A DNA stretch of 64,000 nucleotides from Novosphingobium sp. SG707 (GCF_012275515.1 NZ_JAAZQL010000001.1:789006-853005), one strand, 5' to 3'. Positions 42,741 to 51,849 are shown, counted from the first letter of the stretch. Notes: generated from the sequence alone by a model not told the origin. A program made the numbers and translations.

Positions 42741-43750
42741 GCGAGAGGTCCAATATTCGCGATGTGGCCGCATTGGCGGGGGTGGCGGTCAAAACGGTCA
42801 GCCGGGTGCTGAACGGCCATCCCTATGTCAGCGCCGCCATGCGCGAAAAGGTGGAGAAGGCGATGAAGGAGCTGGAATTCCGGCCCTCCATTGCCGCGCG
42901 CATCCTGACCGGATCGAAATCGAACCAGATCGCGCTGATCTATGACAACCACAGCCCCTATTACATGTTTCAGATCCAGAGCGGATGCTGGGATTATTGC
43001 AAGGCCTACGGCATCCGCCTGATCGCCCAGCCGGTCGATGTGGCCGATCCCGATGTGGGCGATTCTGTGCGCGGGCTGGTCAGCGAAACGCATGTGGACG
43101 GGATCATCCTCTCCTCGCCGGTGACCGATTGCGTGGGCGTGCTTCAGGCGTTGGACGCGCTGGACGTGCCCTTTGTCCGCATTTCGCCCGGCACCAATCA
43201 TGCGCTGACATCCTCGGTGTTCATGGATGATGCGCAGGCCGCCGATGACATGACCACGCATCTCATCAACATGGGCCATCGGCGGATCGGTTTCATCAAG
43301 GGCCACCCCAACCATATGTCGAGCGATGATCGCCTGTTCGGTTATCGCCGCGCGCTGGACCGGGCGGGCATCGCCTTTGAGCCGCAACTGGTGATGCCGG
43401 GCGAATTTGATTTTGAAAGCGGATTTGCGGCGGGCGGCATGTTGCTGGACATAGCCCATCCGCCCACCGCTATCTTTGCCGCCAATGATGATATGGCCGC
43501 AGGCGTTCTGGCCATGGCGCATGGGCGAGGAATGGCACTGCCCGAACAGCTTTCCGTGGTCGGGTTTGACGATACCACTCTGGCGCGCACCGTCTGGCCT
43601 GCCTTGACCACCATTCATCAACCGATGGTCGAATTGGCCCGCACGGCCACCGAAATCCTCATCGCCGGGGGCGATATCACCCATCGCCGCCTGCCCCATA
43701 CCCTTGTCGAACGCGCCTCGGTTGCGGCGCCTTTCAGGAAGAACCCATGA
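42737..43750 (+). CDS. LacI-family transcriptional regulator
   Basis: A 337-residue LacI/GalR regulator. The DNA-binding part is NIRDVAALAGVAVKTVSRVL followed by NGHPYVSAAMREKVEKAM and the hinge; the sugar-binding periplasmic-protein-like domain follows, with FVRISPGTNHALTSSVFMDD and FAANDDMAAGVLAMAHGRG. It is coupled on both sides by ATGA overlaps to the sulfoquinovosidase and reductase genes, so it most likely represses this locus until a sulfoquinovose derivative binds. The two TGTCMMRCGGTGTCACA sequences upstream of the divergent operons are candidate targets. Confidence 0.93.
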   Translation: MSERSNIRDVAALAGVAVKTVSRVLNGHPYVSAAMREKVEKAMKELEFRPSIAARILTGSKSNQIALIYDNHSPYYMFQIQSGCWDYCKAYGIRLIAQPVDVADPDVGDSVRGLVSETHVDGIILSSPVTDCVGVLQALDALDVPFVRISPGTNHALTSSVFMDDAQAADDMTTHLINMGHRRIGFIKGHPNHMSSDDRLFGYRRALDRAGIAFEPQLVMPGEFDFESGFAAGGMLLDIAHPPTAIFAANDDMAAGVLAMAHGRGMALPEQLSVVGFDDTTLARTVWPALTTIHQPMVELARTATEILIAGGDITHRRLPHTLVERASVAAPFRKNP

Positions 43751-44661
43751 GCCTTTTGCCCCTCCCCCCCGCTGAGCGCCCTTTGGGGGCGTCCGGTTTG
43801 AATGTCGCTCCCATCGCGTGGGGCATGTGGCGCCTTGCCGAAGGCGGGCGCACGGCGGCCGATGCGGGGCGGCTGGTCCATGCCGCGCTGGACGCCGGGA
43901 TCAACCTGCTCGACACTGCCGATATCTATGGTTTTGACGGCAAGGGCGGTTTTGGCGATGCGGAAAGCCTGCTGGGCGAGGTGATCGCCGCCGATCCGGG
44001 GCTGCGTAATCGCTTTGTGCTGGCCACCAAGGGCGGCATCATGCCCCCCCTGCCCTATGACCAGTCGCCCGCCTATCTCTCGGCGGCCATTGATGCCTCG
44101 CTGCGGCGGCTCAAGGTCGAGACCATCGACCTCTATCAGGTCCACCGCCCCGACATTCTGGCCCATCCTGCCGAAGTTGCCCGCGTGCTGGACGACGCCG
44201 TGGTGGCCGGCAAAATTCGCAGCATCGGCGTGTCCAATTTCACCCAGGCGCAAGTCGCCGCGCTCAACCATTTCCTGACCAACAAGCTGGTGGTGACCCA
44301 GCCCGAAATCAGCCCGTTGCGCATCACCGCTCTTGAAAACGGCGAGATGGATCAGGCGATGATGCTGGGCCTGACGCCGCTGGCATGGTCGCCGCTGGGT
44401 GGGGGCCGTCTGGCCGCGCCCGAAACCGCGCGCGATCTGGCCGTGGCCGAGGCGCTTGATGTTGTTGCGGCGGACCGGGGCGTGTCGCGCACCGTGGCGG
44501 CCTACAGTTGGCTGATGGCCCACCCCGCCGGGATTATCCCCATCATCGGTTCACAAAACCCCGCCCGTATCGCCGAAGGGGCCGCCGCCCTTTCGGTCCA
44601 GTGGAGCCGGGAAGAATGGTACGGCGTACTGGTCGCCGCACGAGGAGAGAGGTTGCCATGA
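43747..44661 (+). CDS. smoB: aldo-keto reductase, 6-dehydroglucose reductase (SmoB)-like
   Basis: A 304-residue aldo-keto reductase with the catalytic tetrad D56, Y61, K95 and H133 visible in LLDTADIYGF, LATKGG and QVHRPD. The cofactor-binding end reads PIIGSQNPARIAEGAAAL. In the oxidative sulfoquinovose route an enzyme of this family reduces 6-dehydro-glucose, the product of desulfonation, to glucose with NADPH. It lies between the regulator and the monooxygenase gene, coupled to both by ATGA overlaps, as expected for SmoB. Function is inferred from family and gene order. Confidence 0.85.
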   Translation: MSLLPLPPAERPLGASGLNVAPIAWGMWRLAEGGRTAADAGRLVHAALDAGINLLDTADIYGFDGKGGFGDAESLLGEVIAADPGLRNRFVLATKGGIMPPLPYDQSPAYLSAAIDASLRRLKVETIDLYQVHRPDILAHPAEVARVLDDAVVAGKIRSIGVSNFTQAQVAALNHFLTNKLVVTQPEISPLRITALENGEMDQAMMLGLTPLAWSPLGGGRLAAPETARDLAVAEALDVVAADRGVSRTVAAYSWLMAHPAGIIPIIGSQNPARIAEGAAALSVQWSREEWYGVLVAARGERLP

Positions 44662-45749
44662 GCGAAGAACAACAGTGCGAAATCGCATGGTTTTCGGCCC
44701 TGTGTGACGATGACTATGAATTTCTGGGCGTGCATGACCCCTATCTGAAATCCAGTTGGGAGCATTGCCGCAACATCGTGATGCGCGCCGAAGAGGGCGG
44801 GTTCGACAATATCCTGCTCCCCTCGGGCTACAGCCTGGGGCTGGACACCACCGCCTTTGCCGCCGCCGTGGCGACGCAGGTGCGCCGGATCAAGCTGCTC
44901 TGGGCCACGCGCATCGGCGAGGACTGGCCGCCGCAACTGGCGCGTCGCATCGCCACGCTGGACCGCATCCTTGGTCCCAATGCCGATGGCACCGGGGGGC
45001 GCCTCAATGTGAACATCATTTCTTCGGACATGCCGGGTGAACAGATGGCCTCTGGCCCTCGCTATGCCCGCGCGACCGAAGTGATGAAGATCGTGCGTAC
45101 GCTGCTCAACGGGCAATCGCTCGATCATGAGGGCGAGTTCTACAAGCTCAAGCTCGACCCGCCGCGCATCACCACGATTTCGGGCAAGGCCCCTGCCTTC
45201 TACTTCGGCGGTCTGAGCCATGAGGCCCGCGAATGCGCGGCCGAGGGCTGCGATGTCTATCTGATGTGGCCCGACACGATGGACAAGGTGCGCGAAACGA
45301 TTACCGACATGAAAAGCCGCGCCGCCCGTTTCGGCCGCAGCCTGAAATTCGGCTATCGCGCCCATGTCATCGTGCGCGAAACCGAGGATGAGGCCCGCGC
45401 CTATGCCACCCGCCTTTTGTCCAAGCTGGACGACGAGGCAGGCCGCGCCATCCGCGAACAATCGCTCGACGCCAAGAATTTCGGGGTCCAGCGTCAGGCA
45501 GAATTGCGGCAGGCGGCGGGCAATGACGGCTATGTCGAGGATTATCTGTGGACCGGCATCGGGCGCGCGCGCTCGGGCTGCGGCGCGGCAATCATCGGCA
45601 CGCCCGATCAGGTGCTCTCCAAACTGCGCGCCTATCAGGCCGAGGGGATCGAGGCCTTCATCCTCTCGGGCTATCCCCATGCGCAGGAAGCCGACCTGTT
45701 TGCCCGCCATGTCCTGCCGCATATCAAGCATGGCCCGCTGAATATCTGA
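44658..45749 (+). CDS. smoC: LLM flavin-dependent sulfoquinovose monooxygenase (SmoC)-like
   Basis: A 363-residue bacterial-luciferase-like monooxygenase related to alkanesulfonate monooxygenase SsuD. It has ILLPSGYSLGLDTTAFAAAV, GGRLNVNIISSDMPGEQMA, FYFGGLSHEARECAAEGCDV and GCGAAIIGTPDQVLSKL. The SsuD catalytic pair Arg226/His228 is matched by R234 and H236 in FGYRAHVIVRET. The enzyme uses FMNH2 and oxygen to cut the C-S bond of sulfoquinovose, giving sulfite and 6-dehydro-glucose. ATG 44658 overlaps the reductase stop; the longer frame is an extension into that gene. FMNH2 would come from the reductase at 33627-34190. Confidence 0.88.
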   Translation: MSEEQQCEIAWFSALCDDDYEFLGVHDPYLKSSWEHCRNIVMRAEEGGFDNILLPSGYSLGLDTTAFAAAVATQVRRIKLLWATRIGEDWPPQLARRIATLDRILGPNADGTGGRLNVNIISSDMPGEQMASGPRYARATEVMKIVRTLLNGQSLDHEGEFYKLKLDPPRITTISGKAPAFYFGGLSHEARECAAEGCDVYLMWPDTMDKVRETITDMKSRAARFGRSLKFGYRAHVIVRETEDEARAYATRLLSKLDDEAGRAIREQSLDAKNFGVQRQAELRQAAGNDGYVEDYLWTGIGRARSGCGAAIIGTPDQVLSKLRAYQAEGIEAFILSGYPHAQEADLFARHVLPHIKHGPLNI

Positions 45750-45760
45750 AACCGACAAGA

Positions 45761-45782
45761 GGGGGCGGCATGGATCGCCCCC
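45761..45782 (+). terminator. GC-rich stem-loop between the monooxygenase and glpK genes
   Basis: A perfect 7-base stem (GGGGGCG/CGCCCCC) with an 8-base loop and no T-run. It lies in the only sizeable gap of the plus-strand operon and may weaken read-through or mark an RNA processing site ahead of glpK-sorAB. Confidence 0.4.
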
Positions 45783-45806
45783 ACCTCCATGCGGAGAGAG
45801 AAACCC

Positions 45807-47297
45807 ATGCGCAGCGAGAATGCGAGCGATTTCCTGCTGGTGCTGGATGAGGGGACCACCTCGACCCGCGCCATTCTCTATGCGCCCGACGGCACGATTA
45901 TCGGCGCAGCCCAGCGCGAGCTGACCCAGCATTATCCCGCGCCGGGCCTTGTCGAACACGATGCCGGTGAAATCTGGACCCAGACTCTCGCCTGTGCGCG
46001 GATGATGGTGGAACAGGCGGGCGGGCCATCGCGCATTGCCGCCATCGGCATCACCAATCAGCGCGAAACGGTTCTGGCATGGGACCGGCGCAGCGGGCAA
46101 CCTCTGGGCCGCGCCATCGTCTGGCAGGACCGCCGGACAGCCGAAATCTGCGAAGCCCTGCGCGCGGCGGGGCATGAGGCGATGGTGCGCGACAAGACGG
46201 GCCTCCTGCTCGATCCCTATTTCTCGGCCACCAAGATGCGCTGGATGCTCGACCATTGGCCGGTCGTGACGGCGGCGGGCGATGCTCTGGCCTTTGGCAC
46301 GGTGGAAAGCTGGCTGGTCTGGAAACTGACCGGCGGGCTGCATATCACCGATGCCAGCAATGCGAGCCGGACCATGCTGATGGCGCTGGACGGGGCGGAT
46401 TGGGATGATGATCTGCTGGCGCTGCATGGGCTTACCCGCTCGGCGCTGCCCGAGATTGTCGATACGGCGGGCGTGTTTGGGCATACCTCGCCCGATCTGT
46501 TTGGCGCGCCCATCCCGATCTGCGGCCTTGCCGGGGATCAGCAGGCCGCCACCATCGGCCAGCAATGTCTGCGCGCTGGGCAGGTCAAGGCGACGCTGGG
46601 CACCGGCGCCTTTGTTCTGGCCAGCACCGGCACGGCAATCCCGCGATCAAGCCATCGCCTGCTGGGCACGGTTCTGGCGCAGATGGGTGGTCGGCGGACC
46701 TATGCGCTCGAAGGTTCGGTGTTTGTCGCGGGCTCTTTGGTCAAATGGCTGCGCGATCAATTGTGCATGGTGGTGGCCGCCGCCGAAACCGAGACGCTGG
46801 CGCGCAGCGTGGCGGATAATGGCGGGGTCTGCATCCTGCCCGCGCTTTCCGGGCTGGGCGCGCCGCATTGGCGGGCCGAGGTGCGCGGCCATATTGCGGG
46901 CCTGTCGCACAGCACGGGCCGGGCGCATATCGTGCGCGCGGCGCTGGAAACCATTGCCCATCAGATGCATGACCTGCAAACCGCCTTTGCCGCCGACGGC
47001 GCGCCGTGGCATGATCTGCGCATTGACGGCGGCATGAGTGCGAACGACTGGATTGCGCAGGACCTGGCCGATATGCTCGATATCCGGGTCGAGCGACCCT
47101 CAGGCGTGGAAACCACCGCGCTGGGCGCGGCGATGCTGGCCGGGGTGGGATGCGGTTTCTATGACGGGCTGGAGGAAGCGGCGGTTATGCGCAAGGGAGC
47201 CAAGACCTTCACCCCCGCCATGGCTGAAGGCGAGCGCAGCGCCCGTCTCGCGCTGTGGCATGATCTGTTGGCCACCGAACTGGCGAAGCACGCGTAA
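45807..47297 (+). CDS. glpK: glycerol kinase
   Basis: A 496-residue FGGY kinase of normal glycerol kinase length. It opens LVLDEGTTSTRAILYAPDG and has ITNQRETVLAWDRRSGQPLG, AIVWQDRRTAEIC, GLAGDQQAATIGQQC and IDGGMSANDWIAQDLADML. It phosphorylates glycerol to glycerol 3-phosphate, then used by GlpD encoded on the other arm of the locus. No glycerol facilitator gene is near, which fits glycerol being released inside the cell by the sulfoquinovosidase. ATG 45807 has GGAGAGAGAAACCC ahead; an ATG at 45789 is a less likely start. Confidence 0.95.
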   Translation: MRSENASDFLLVLDEGTTSTRAILYAPDGTIIGAAQRELTQHYPAPGLVEHDAGEIWTQTLACARMMVEQAGGPSRIAAIGITNQRETVLAWDRRSGQPLGRAIVWQDRRTAEICEALRAAGHEAMVRDKTGLLLDPYFSATKMRWMLDHWPVVTAAGDALAFGTVESWLVWKLTGGLHITDASNASRTMLMALDGADWDDDLLALHGLTRSALPEIVDTAGVFGHTSPDLFGAPIPICGLAGDQQAATIGQQCLRAGQVKATLGTGAFVLASTGTAIPRSSHRLLGTVLAQMGGRRTYALEGSVFVAGSLVKWLRDQLCMVVAAAETETLARSVADNGGVCILPALSGLGAPHWRAEVRGHIAGLSHSTGRAHIVRAALETIAHQMHDLQTAFAADGAPWHDLRIDGGMSANDWIAQDLADMLDIRVERPSGVETTALGAAMLAGVGCGFYDGLEEAAVMRKGAKTFTPAMAEGERSARLALWHDLLATELAKHA

Positions 47298-47312
47298 GGA
47301 GCGCTTCTTGGG

Positions 47313-48560
47313 ATGACACTTTTCAATCCGACTCTTTCGCGCCGAAATCTGCTGAGCGGTGTGGCGCTGAGCGGCCTTGGTATGGTCACTCAGCCGCTTT
47401 GGGCGCAAACGGGGGCGCAGGGCATGGTGGATCTGCACCTGCCGGGCAAACCGTCCAAGCGCCCGTTGACCAAGGCCTTTCCGCAAAAGGGTGAGATGAT
47501 CCTGCAAAGGGTCCGCCCGCCCCTGCTGGAAACGCCGATGCAGGTGTTTGACCAGCATATTTTGACCCCCAATGACCAGTTCTATGTCCGCTGGCATTGG
47601 GCCAATATTCCCGAAAGCGTGGATGCCAAGGCCTTCCGCCTGACGGTGCGGGGCCATGTCGAGCGCAAGGTGGAATTGCGGCTCGACGATCTGCTGCACG
47701 GGTTTGAGCGGATCGAATATGTCGCGGTCAACCAATGTTCGGGCAATTCGCGCGGGCTGTTCTCGCCATCGGTGGCAGGCGCCGAATGGGGCCATGGCGC
47801 GATGGGCAATGCGCGCTGGACCGGGGTGCGGCTGCGCGATGTGCTGGACCGGGCGGGCGTGAAAGCGGGTGCGGTCGATGTCCGTTTCGGCGGGCTGGAC
47901 GAGGCGTTGGTGAGCGAGGGGCCAAAGTTCCTCAAGTCGCTGGCCATCGATCATGCGCGCGATGGCGAGGTGATGATCGCCTATGCGATGAACGGTGAGC
48001 CTTTGCCGCTGCTCAACGGCTATCCTTTGCGGCTGATCGTGCCGGGCTGGTACTCGACCTATTGGGTCAAGATGCTCTCGGACATTGAGGTTTTGCCGCA
48101 AAAGGATGACAATTTCTGGATGGCCAAGGCCTATCAGGTGCCCAAGACGCCTTTCGGCCATGTTCCGCCCGGCACCGCCGATTTCCCCAAGGAGCCGATC
48201 AGCCGGATGGTGCCGCGCTCGCTCATTACCAATCTGGCCGAGGGACAGGTGGTGAAGGCGGGCGCCCCGTTGGCGATTTCGGGCATTGCGATGGGCGGCG
48301 ATTGCGGCGTGGCCAAGGTCGAGATTTCCACCGATGGCGGTGCCACATGGCAGACCGCCGCACTGGGCGAGGATCTGGGGCCATATAGCCTGCGTCGGTT
48401 CACCCACCGCATCACCATGCCCGCAGGGCGCTTCACGCTTGCCTGTCGCTGCACTAACACCAAGGGTGTCAGCCAGCCTCTGACGATGAATTGGAATCCA
48501 GGCGGTTACATGCGCGCGGGCGTCGAGACGCTGACGCTGGTGGCGGGAGAAAAGGCATGA
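47313..48560 (+). CDS. sorA: molybdenum sulfite dehydrogenase catalytic subunit (SorA-like)
   Basis: A 415-residue sulfite oxidase family protein. The twin-arginine signal is SRRNLLSGVALSGLG, so the folded Mo enzyme is exported to the periplasm. The molybdenum-coordinating cysteine is C142 in VAVNQCSGNSRGLFSP. The Mo-cofactor domain continues to LNGYPLRLIVPGWYSTYWVK, and a dimerisation domain has GVAKVEISTDGGATW. SorA oxidises sulfite to sulfate and hands electrons to the cytochrome SorB. In this operon it would detoxify the sulfite split from sulfoquinovose. ATG 47313 follows AAGGAGCGCTTCTTGGG. Confidence 0.93.
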   Translation: MTLFNPTLSRRNLLSGVALSGLGMVTQPLWAQTGAQGMVDLHLPGKPSKRPLTKAFPQKGEMILQRVRPPLLETPMQVFDQHILTPNDQFYVRWHWANIPESVDAKAFRLTVRGHVERKVELRLDDLLHGFERIEYVAVNQCSGNSRGLFSPSVAGAEWGHGAMGNARWTGVRLRDVLDRAGVKAGAVDVRFGGLDEALVSEGPKFLKSLAIDHARDGEVMIAYAMNGEPLPLLNGYPLRLIVPGWYSTYWVKMLSDIEVLPQKDDNFWMAKAYQVPKTPFGHVPPGTADFPKEPISRMVPRSLITNLAEGQVVKAGAPLAISGIAMGGDCGVAKVEISTDGGATWQTAALGEDLGPYSLRRFTHRITMPAGRFTLACRCTNTKGVSQPLTMNWNPGGYMRAGVETLTLVAGEKA

Positions 48561-48937
48561 AGGGCAAGCTGATGGTAGGGCTGGCGCTGGCCGCCTCGGT
48601 CTGGTCTGTCACGGTGGGGGCGACACCGGCCAGGCACGCCCCGCGCAAAGCCGCCGCGAAACCCGCAACGCCCTTTGCCTTTCGCAGCGTCCGGGTGAGC
48701 CTGCCGCAGGATTTCGACGTGGAATATCCGGCGGGTGCCGGGGCCGATGCGGTCAATGCCAATTGCCGTGCCTGTCATTCGCCTTCGATGGTGCTGTCCC
48801 AGCCTCCCCTCTCGGCGGAAGAATGGCACAAGGAAGTGCGCAAGATGATCGATGTCTATAAGGCGCCCATCGCGGAAGATCAGGTTGGTGCGATCACCGG
48901 TTATCTCACGGCGCTGTCGGCGTTAGCTGCGAAATAG
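48557..48937 (+). CDS. sorB: sulfite dehydrogenase cytochrome c subunit (SorB-like)
   Basis: A 126-residue exported monoheme cytochrome c. A signal peptide (MKGKLMVGLALAASVWSVTV, cleavage near GAT-PA) is followed by a basic alanine-rich linker and the heme site C70-R-A-C73-H74. The C-terminal AEEWHKEVRKMIDVYKAPIA region is typical of SorB, with a methionine available as the distal ligand. It takes electrons from SorA and passes them to the respiratory chain. ATG 48557 overlaps the sorA stop as ATGA; the longer frame is rejected. Confidence 0.9.
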   Translation: MKGKLMVGLALAASVWSVTVGATPARHAPRKAAAKPATPFAFRSVRVSLPQDFDVEYPAGAGADAVNANCRACHSPSMVLSQPPLSAEEWHKEVRKMIDVYKAPIAEDQVGAITGYLTALSALAAK

Positions 48938-49308
48938 AAGGCGGCGGGCCGGGGGCAAATCCATTCTCAAAGCGCCTATAGGGTTCTGTATAGGCGGCGT
49001 TTGACGCGGGCGGAAACCGGCCGTTGCGGGGGATTGCCCACCGCTTCGGGCCGGAATTGCAGGTCTGCAATCTGTCATAAACCGAGCGGGGGGCTACCTC
49101 TCTACTTGCACGGAAATGCATAAAATAAATTTTATAACAGATAGATAGAACGAAATCTTTAACTGCCTTCTCCTGATCCGTCATGGGGAACGCCTCTCGG
49201 CTGCTGTCATCAAAGTTTCCCGGAATCGCTCTAGTCGCCCCCTGCAACGGCACGGGGCTGCCGCTCATTTATTTAATTAAATTGGCGTATTAAAAGGGGC
49301 GATATCAG
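48938..49308. other. 371-base non-coding gap before the second TonB-receptor locus
   Basis: No gene is seen. The right half is AT-rich against the rest of the window and includes the perfect dyad ATTTAATTAAAT at 49271-49282, close to AAAAGGGG before the receptor start; this is probably the promoter region. No clear terminator for sorB was found. Confidence 0.5.
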
Positions 49309-51795
49309 ATGCGTATTTCCGATCGGGTTTCCATGCTTGCCATGGGGCTGATGCTGGGCCTTTCCACACAGGCGCGGGCCGAGGATGCACCCGCGGCGCC
49401 CGCTCAGGCGCAGGACGCGCCCACCGATATCATCGTGACCGGTGCCGCCCGCGCCGAACGCCGTTTTGACGTGTCCTATGCGATCAACTCGTTGGGCCAG
49501 AACGACATTGCCAAAATCGCTCCCAAGAATTTCGCCGACCTGCTCGGCACCGTGCCCGGCATCCATGTCGAGGCCACCGGCGGCGAGGTTCAGAACATCA
49601 CCCGCGTGCGCGGCATTCCCACTGATCGCGGCTATCTGATCTTTCAACAGGATGGCCTGCCGCTCTATCACGAAATCGACGGCGTGTTCTTCAACTCGGG
49701 CGAGGGCATGAACCGCTATGACCTGATGAGCGAGCGCGTGGAAATCGTGCGCGGCGGCCCCGCGCCGATCTATGCCAGCAGCGCCGCCGCCATCGCCAAC
49801 ACGATCACCGTCACCGGCAAGACGCAATCGGCAGGCAAGGCGCAGGTCACGCTGGGCGACACCGGCCTCTATCGCCTTGATGCGATGCAGTCCGGCCCGC
49901 TGGGAGATCGGACCTATTACGCCATCGGCGGCTTTCTGCGCCAGCATGACGGCTATCGCGACAGCGGCTTTCCCAGCGATCGCGGCTGCCAGATCCGCGC
50001 CAATATCAAGCATGACCTCGACAACGGCTATATCAAGGCCTCGGTCATGTATGTGAATGACCATAACCTGTTCTATCTGCCGATCCCGGTGGCCGATCCG
50101 CGCAATCCTGCCGTCTCGCTTGACCCCTATATCAACTATTTCAGCGGAACGATGAACTCGCCCTCGCTGCGCAATGTGGTGATCAAATATCGCGATGGCG
50201 CGGGCCAGACGCAGAGCCTGACGCGCGATCTGGCCAATGGGCGCCATATGCGCTTTTTCAACGCAGGGCTTGATTATCAGGGCGATTTCGGGGGCTGGCT
50301 GATCTCGGCCAAATTCGGCGCGACCCAGGGCAAGAGCAGCTTTGACGCTTTTTACTCCACCACCAACCCGGCCGATGCCACCACCTTTGCCAACAGCTAT
50401 CTGACCGCCGCGCAAACCGCCTTTGGCGCGGTCACCCGCATGGGCTATGCGATTGCGGGCACCAATGGCCAAAGTGTCTATAACCCTGCCGCCGCCTCGG
50501 GCCTTGTCATGTCGGGCCAGTATCGCGCGGTGGAATCGAAATTCTACTCGGTTCAGGGCGACCTGAGCGTTACGCGCAAATTCGAGACTCCGCTGGGCAG
50601 CCATGACCTGCGCGCCGGGCTCTACAGCTCGTTCTACGGCAACACCAATTTCACCGTCTATCAGGACATGCTGATCGAGGTGGCCGGTCAGCCGCGCACG
50701 CTCGATCTGGTCGCCTATTCGGCAGGCGGCGCGGTGCTGGGCTATGTTACGCAAAATGGCGTGCTGCGCTATGGCACTACGCTGGCCAATGCCAAGGCCG
50801 ATGCGCGCATGATCGCCCTTTACGCCAATGACACCTGGGACATTACCGATGGCCTGCGCGTCGATGCGGGCATCCGGCGCGAATGGTATGGCTACACCGG
50901 CTTTGCCACCAACACGACCGCCGCCGATCTGGGCGATCCCACCACGCTGGCCGACAATGCGGTGCGCGCGCTCAACGCCACCACCGTCAATCAGCGGCTG
51001 AACCCTTCGGCCACCAATTGGACCGTGGGCGTCAATTATGACTTTACCCGCCATCTGGGCGCCTATGCCCGCGTGTCCAATCTGGAAGTGCCGCCGCAGG
51101 CCAATGTCGTGGCCAGCATCAACCCGACCATCGTCCAGACCAAGGCGCGCCAGTACGAATTGGGCATAAAGGCCAGCTTTGGCCAGAACTACCTTTATGT
51201 GACAGGCTTTTACACTAAGTTTAACCCGTTCAACGCCTCTTTCGTCGCCTATAATCCCACCACGGGCCGCAACGATCAATCGGTGCCCTTCATCGGTGAG
51301 GCTGTGGCCAAGGGGATCGAAATGGACGGTCGCGTCGTGCCCGTCTCATGGTTTGCCCTCAATGGTTCTATGACGCTGGCCGATCCGCAATATCGCAATC
51401 TGGCCAACAGCGCGGGCGCCGACCCCAGCGCGGTCAACGGCAAGCAGATCATCCGCGAGCCGAAATTCTTTGGCAACATCCGCCCCGCGGTGAACCTCAA
51501 ACTCGGCAAGGGCGATCTGGAGCTTTACGGCCGCTATGAATGGGTGGGCCGCCGCTATGTCGACCTGTTCAACCTGACCGCCCTGCCCGCCTATGAAACC
51601 TTCGGCGCGGGCGCCACGCTCAACTGGGGCGCTTGGCGGGTGCAGGTGGTCGGCGACAATCTGACCAATGCCAAGGGTCTGACCGAGGGCAATCCCCGCA
51701 CCGACCAGTTGGCCGGGCAAGGCGCGAGCGATGCCATTTACGGTCGCCCGCTGTTCGGGCGCAATGTGCGCCTGATCGTCGGCCTGTCGTGGTAA
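49309..51795 (+). CDS. TonB-dependent outer-membrane receptor of the glycan locus
   Basis: An 828-residue TonB-dependent receptor with a signal peptide (residues 1-24, ending TQARAE), an alanine/proline/glutamine linker and a plug beginning DIIVTGAARAERRFDVSYA, including MSERVEIVRGGPAPIYASSA. The barrel ends LIVGLSW, with a terminal aromatic residue. It belongs to a different branch from the other two receptors, lacking the GPQGTL(Y/F)G plug segment. It is followed by a DUF218 protein and two exported glycosidases, so an oligosaccharide ligand is likely. Confidence 0.93.
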   Translation: MRISDRVSMLAMGLMLGLSTQARAEDAPAAPAQAQDAPTDIIVTGAARAERRFDVSYAINSLGQNDIAKIAPKNFADLLGTVPGIHVEATGGEVQNITRVRGIPTDRGYLIFQQDGLPLYHEIDGVFFNSGEGMNRYDLMSERVEIVRGGPAPIYASSAAAIANTITVTGKTQSAGKAQVTLGDTGLYRLDAMQSGPLGDRTYYAIGGFLRQHDGYRDSGFPSDRGCQIRANIKHDLDNGYIKASVMYVNDHNLFYLPIPVADPRNPAVSLDPYINYFSGTMNSPSLRNVVIKYRDGAGQTQSLTRDLANGRHMRFFNAGLDYQGDFGGWLISAKFGATQGKSSFDAFYSTTNPADATTFANSYLTAAQTAFGAVTRMGYAIAGTNGQSVYNPAAASGLVMSGQYRAVESKFYSVQGDLSVTRKFETPLGSHDLRAGLYSSFYGNTNFTVYQDMLIEVAGQPRTLDLVAYSAGGAVLGYVTQNGVLRYGTTLANAKADARMIALYANDTWDITDGLRVDAGIRREWYGYTGFATNTTAADLGDPTTLADNAVRALNATTVNQRLNPSATNWTVGVNYDFTRHLGAYARVSNLEVPPQANVVASINPTIVQTKARQYELGIKASFGQNYLYVTGFYTKFNPFNASFVAYNPTTGRNDQSVPFIGEAVAKGIEMDGRVVPVSWFALNGSMTLADPQYRNLANSAGADPSAVNGKQIIREPKFFGNIRPAVNLKLGKGDLELYGRYEWVGRRYVDLFNLTALPAYETFGAGATLNWGAWRVQVVGDNLTNAKGLTEGNPRTDQLAGQGASDAIYGRPLFGRNVRLIVGLSW

Positions 51796-51818
51796 TCCTC
51801 GCCTGAAAGGCACCCATC

Positions 51819-51849
51819 GGGCCTCGCCGCGCCGGTCGCAGCGAGGCCC
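51819..51849 (+). terminator. stem-loop after the TonB-receptor gene
   Basis: A perfect 9-base stem (GGGCCTCGC and complement) with a 13-base loop, followed by TTGGGCTTT. It is 24 bases after the receptor stop and could partly separate it from the glycosidase genes. Confidence 0.5.
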
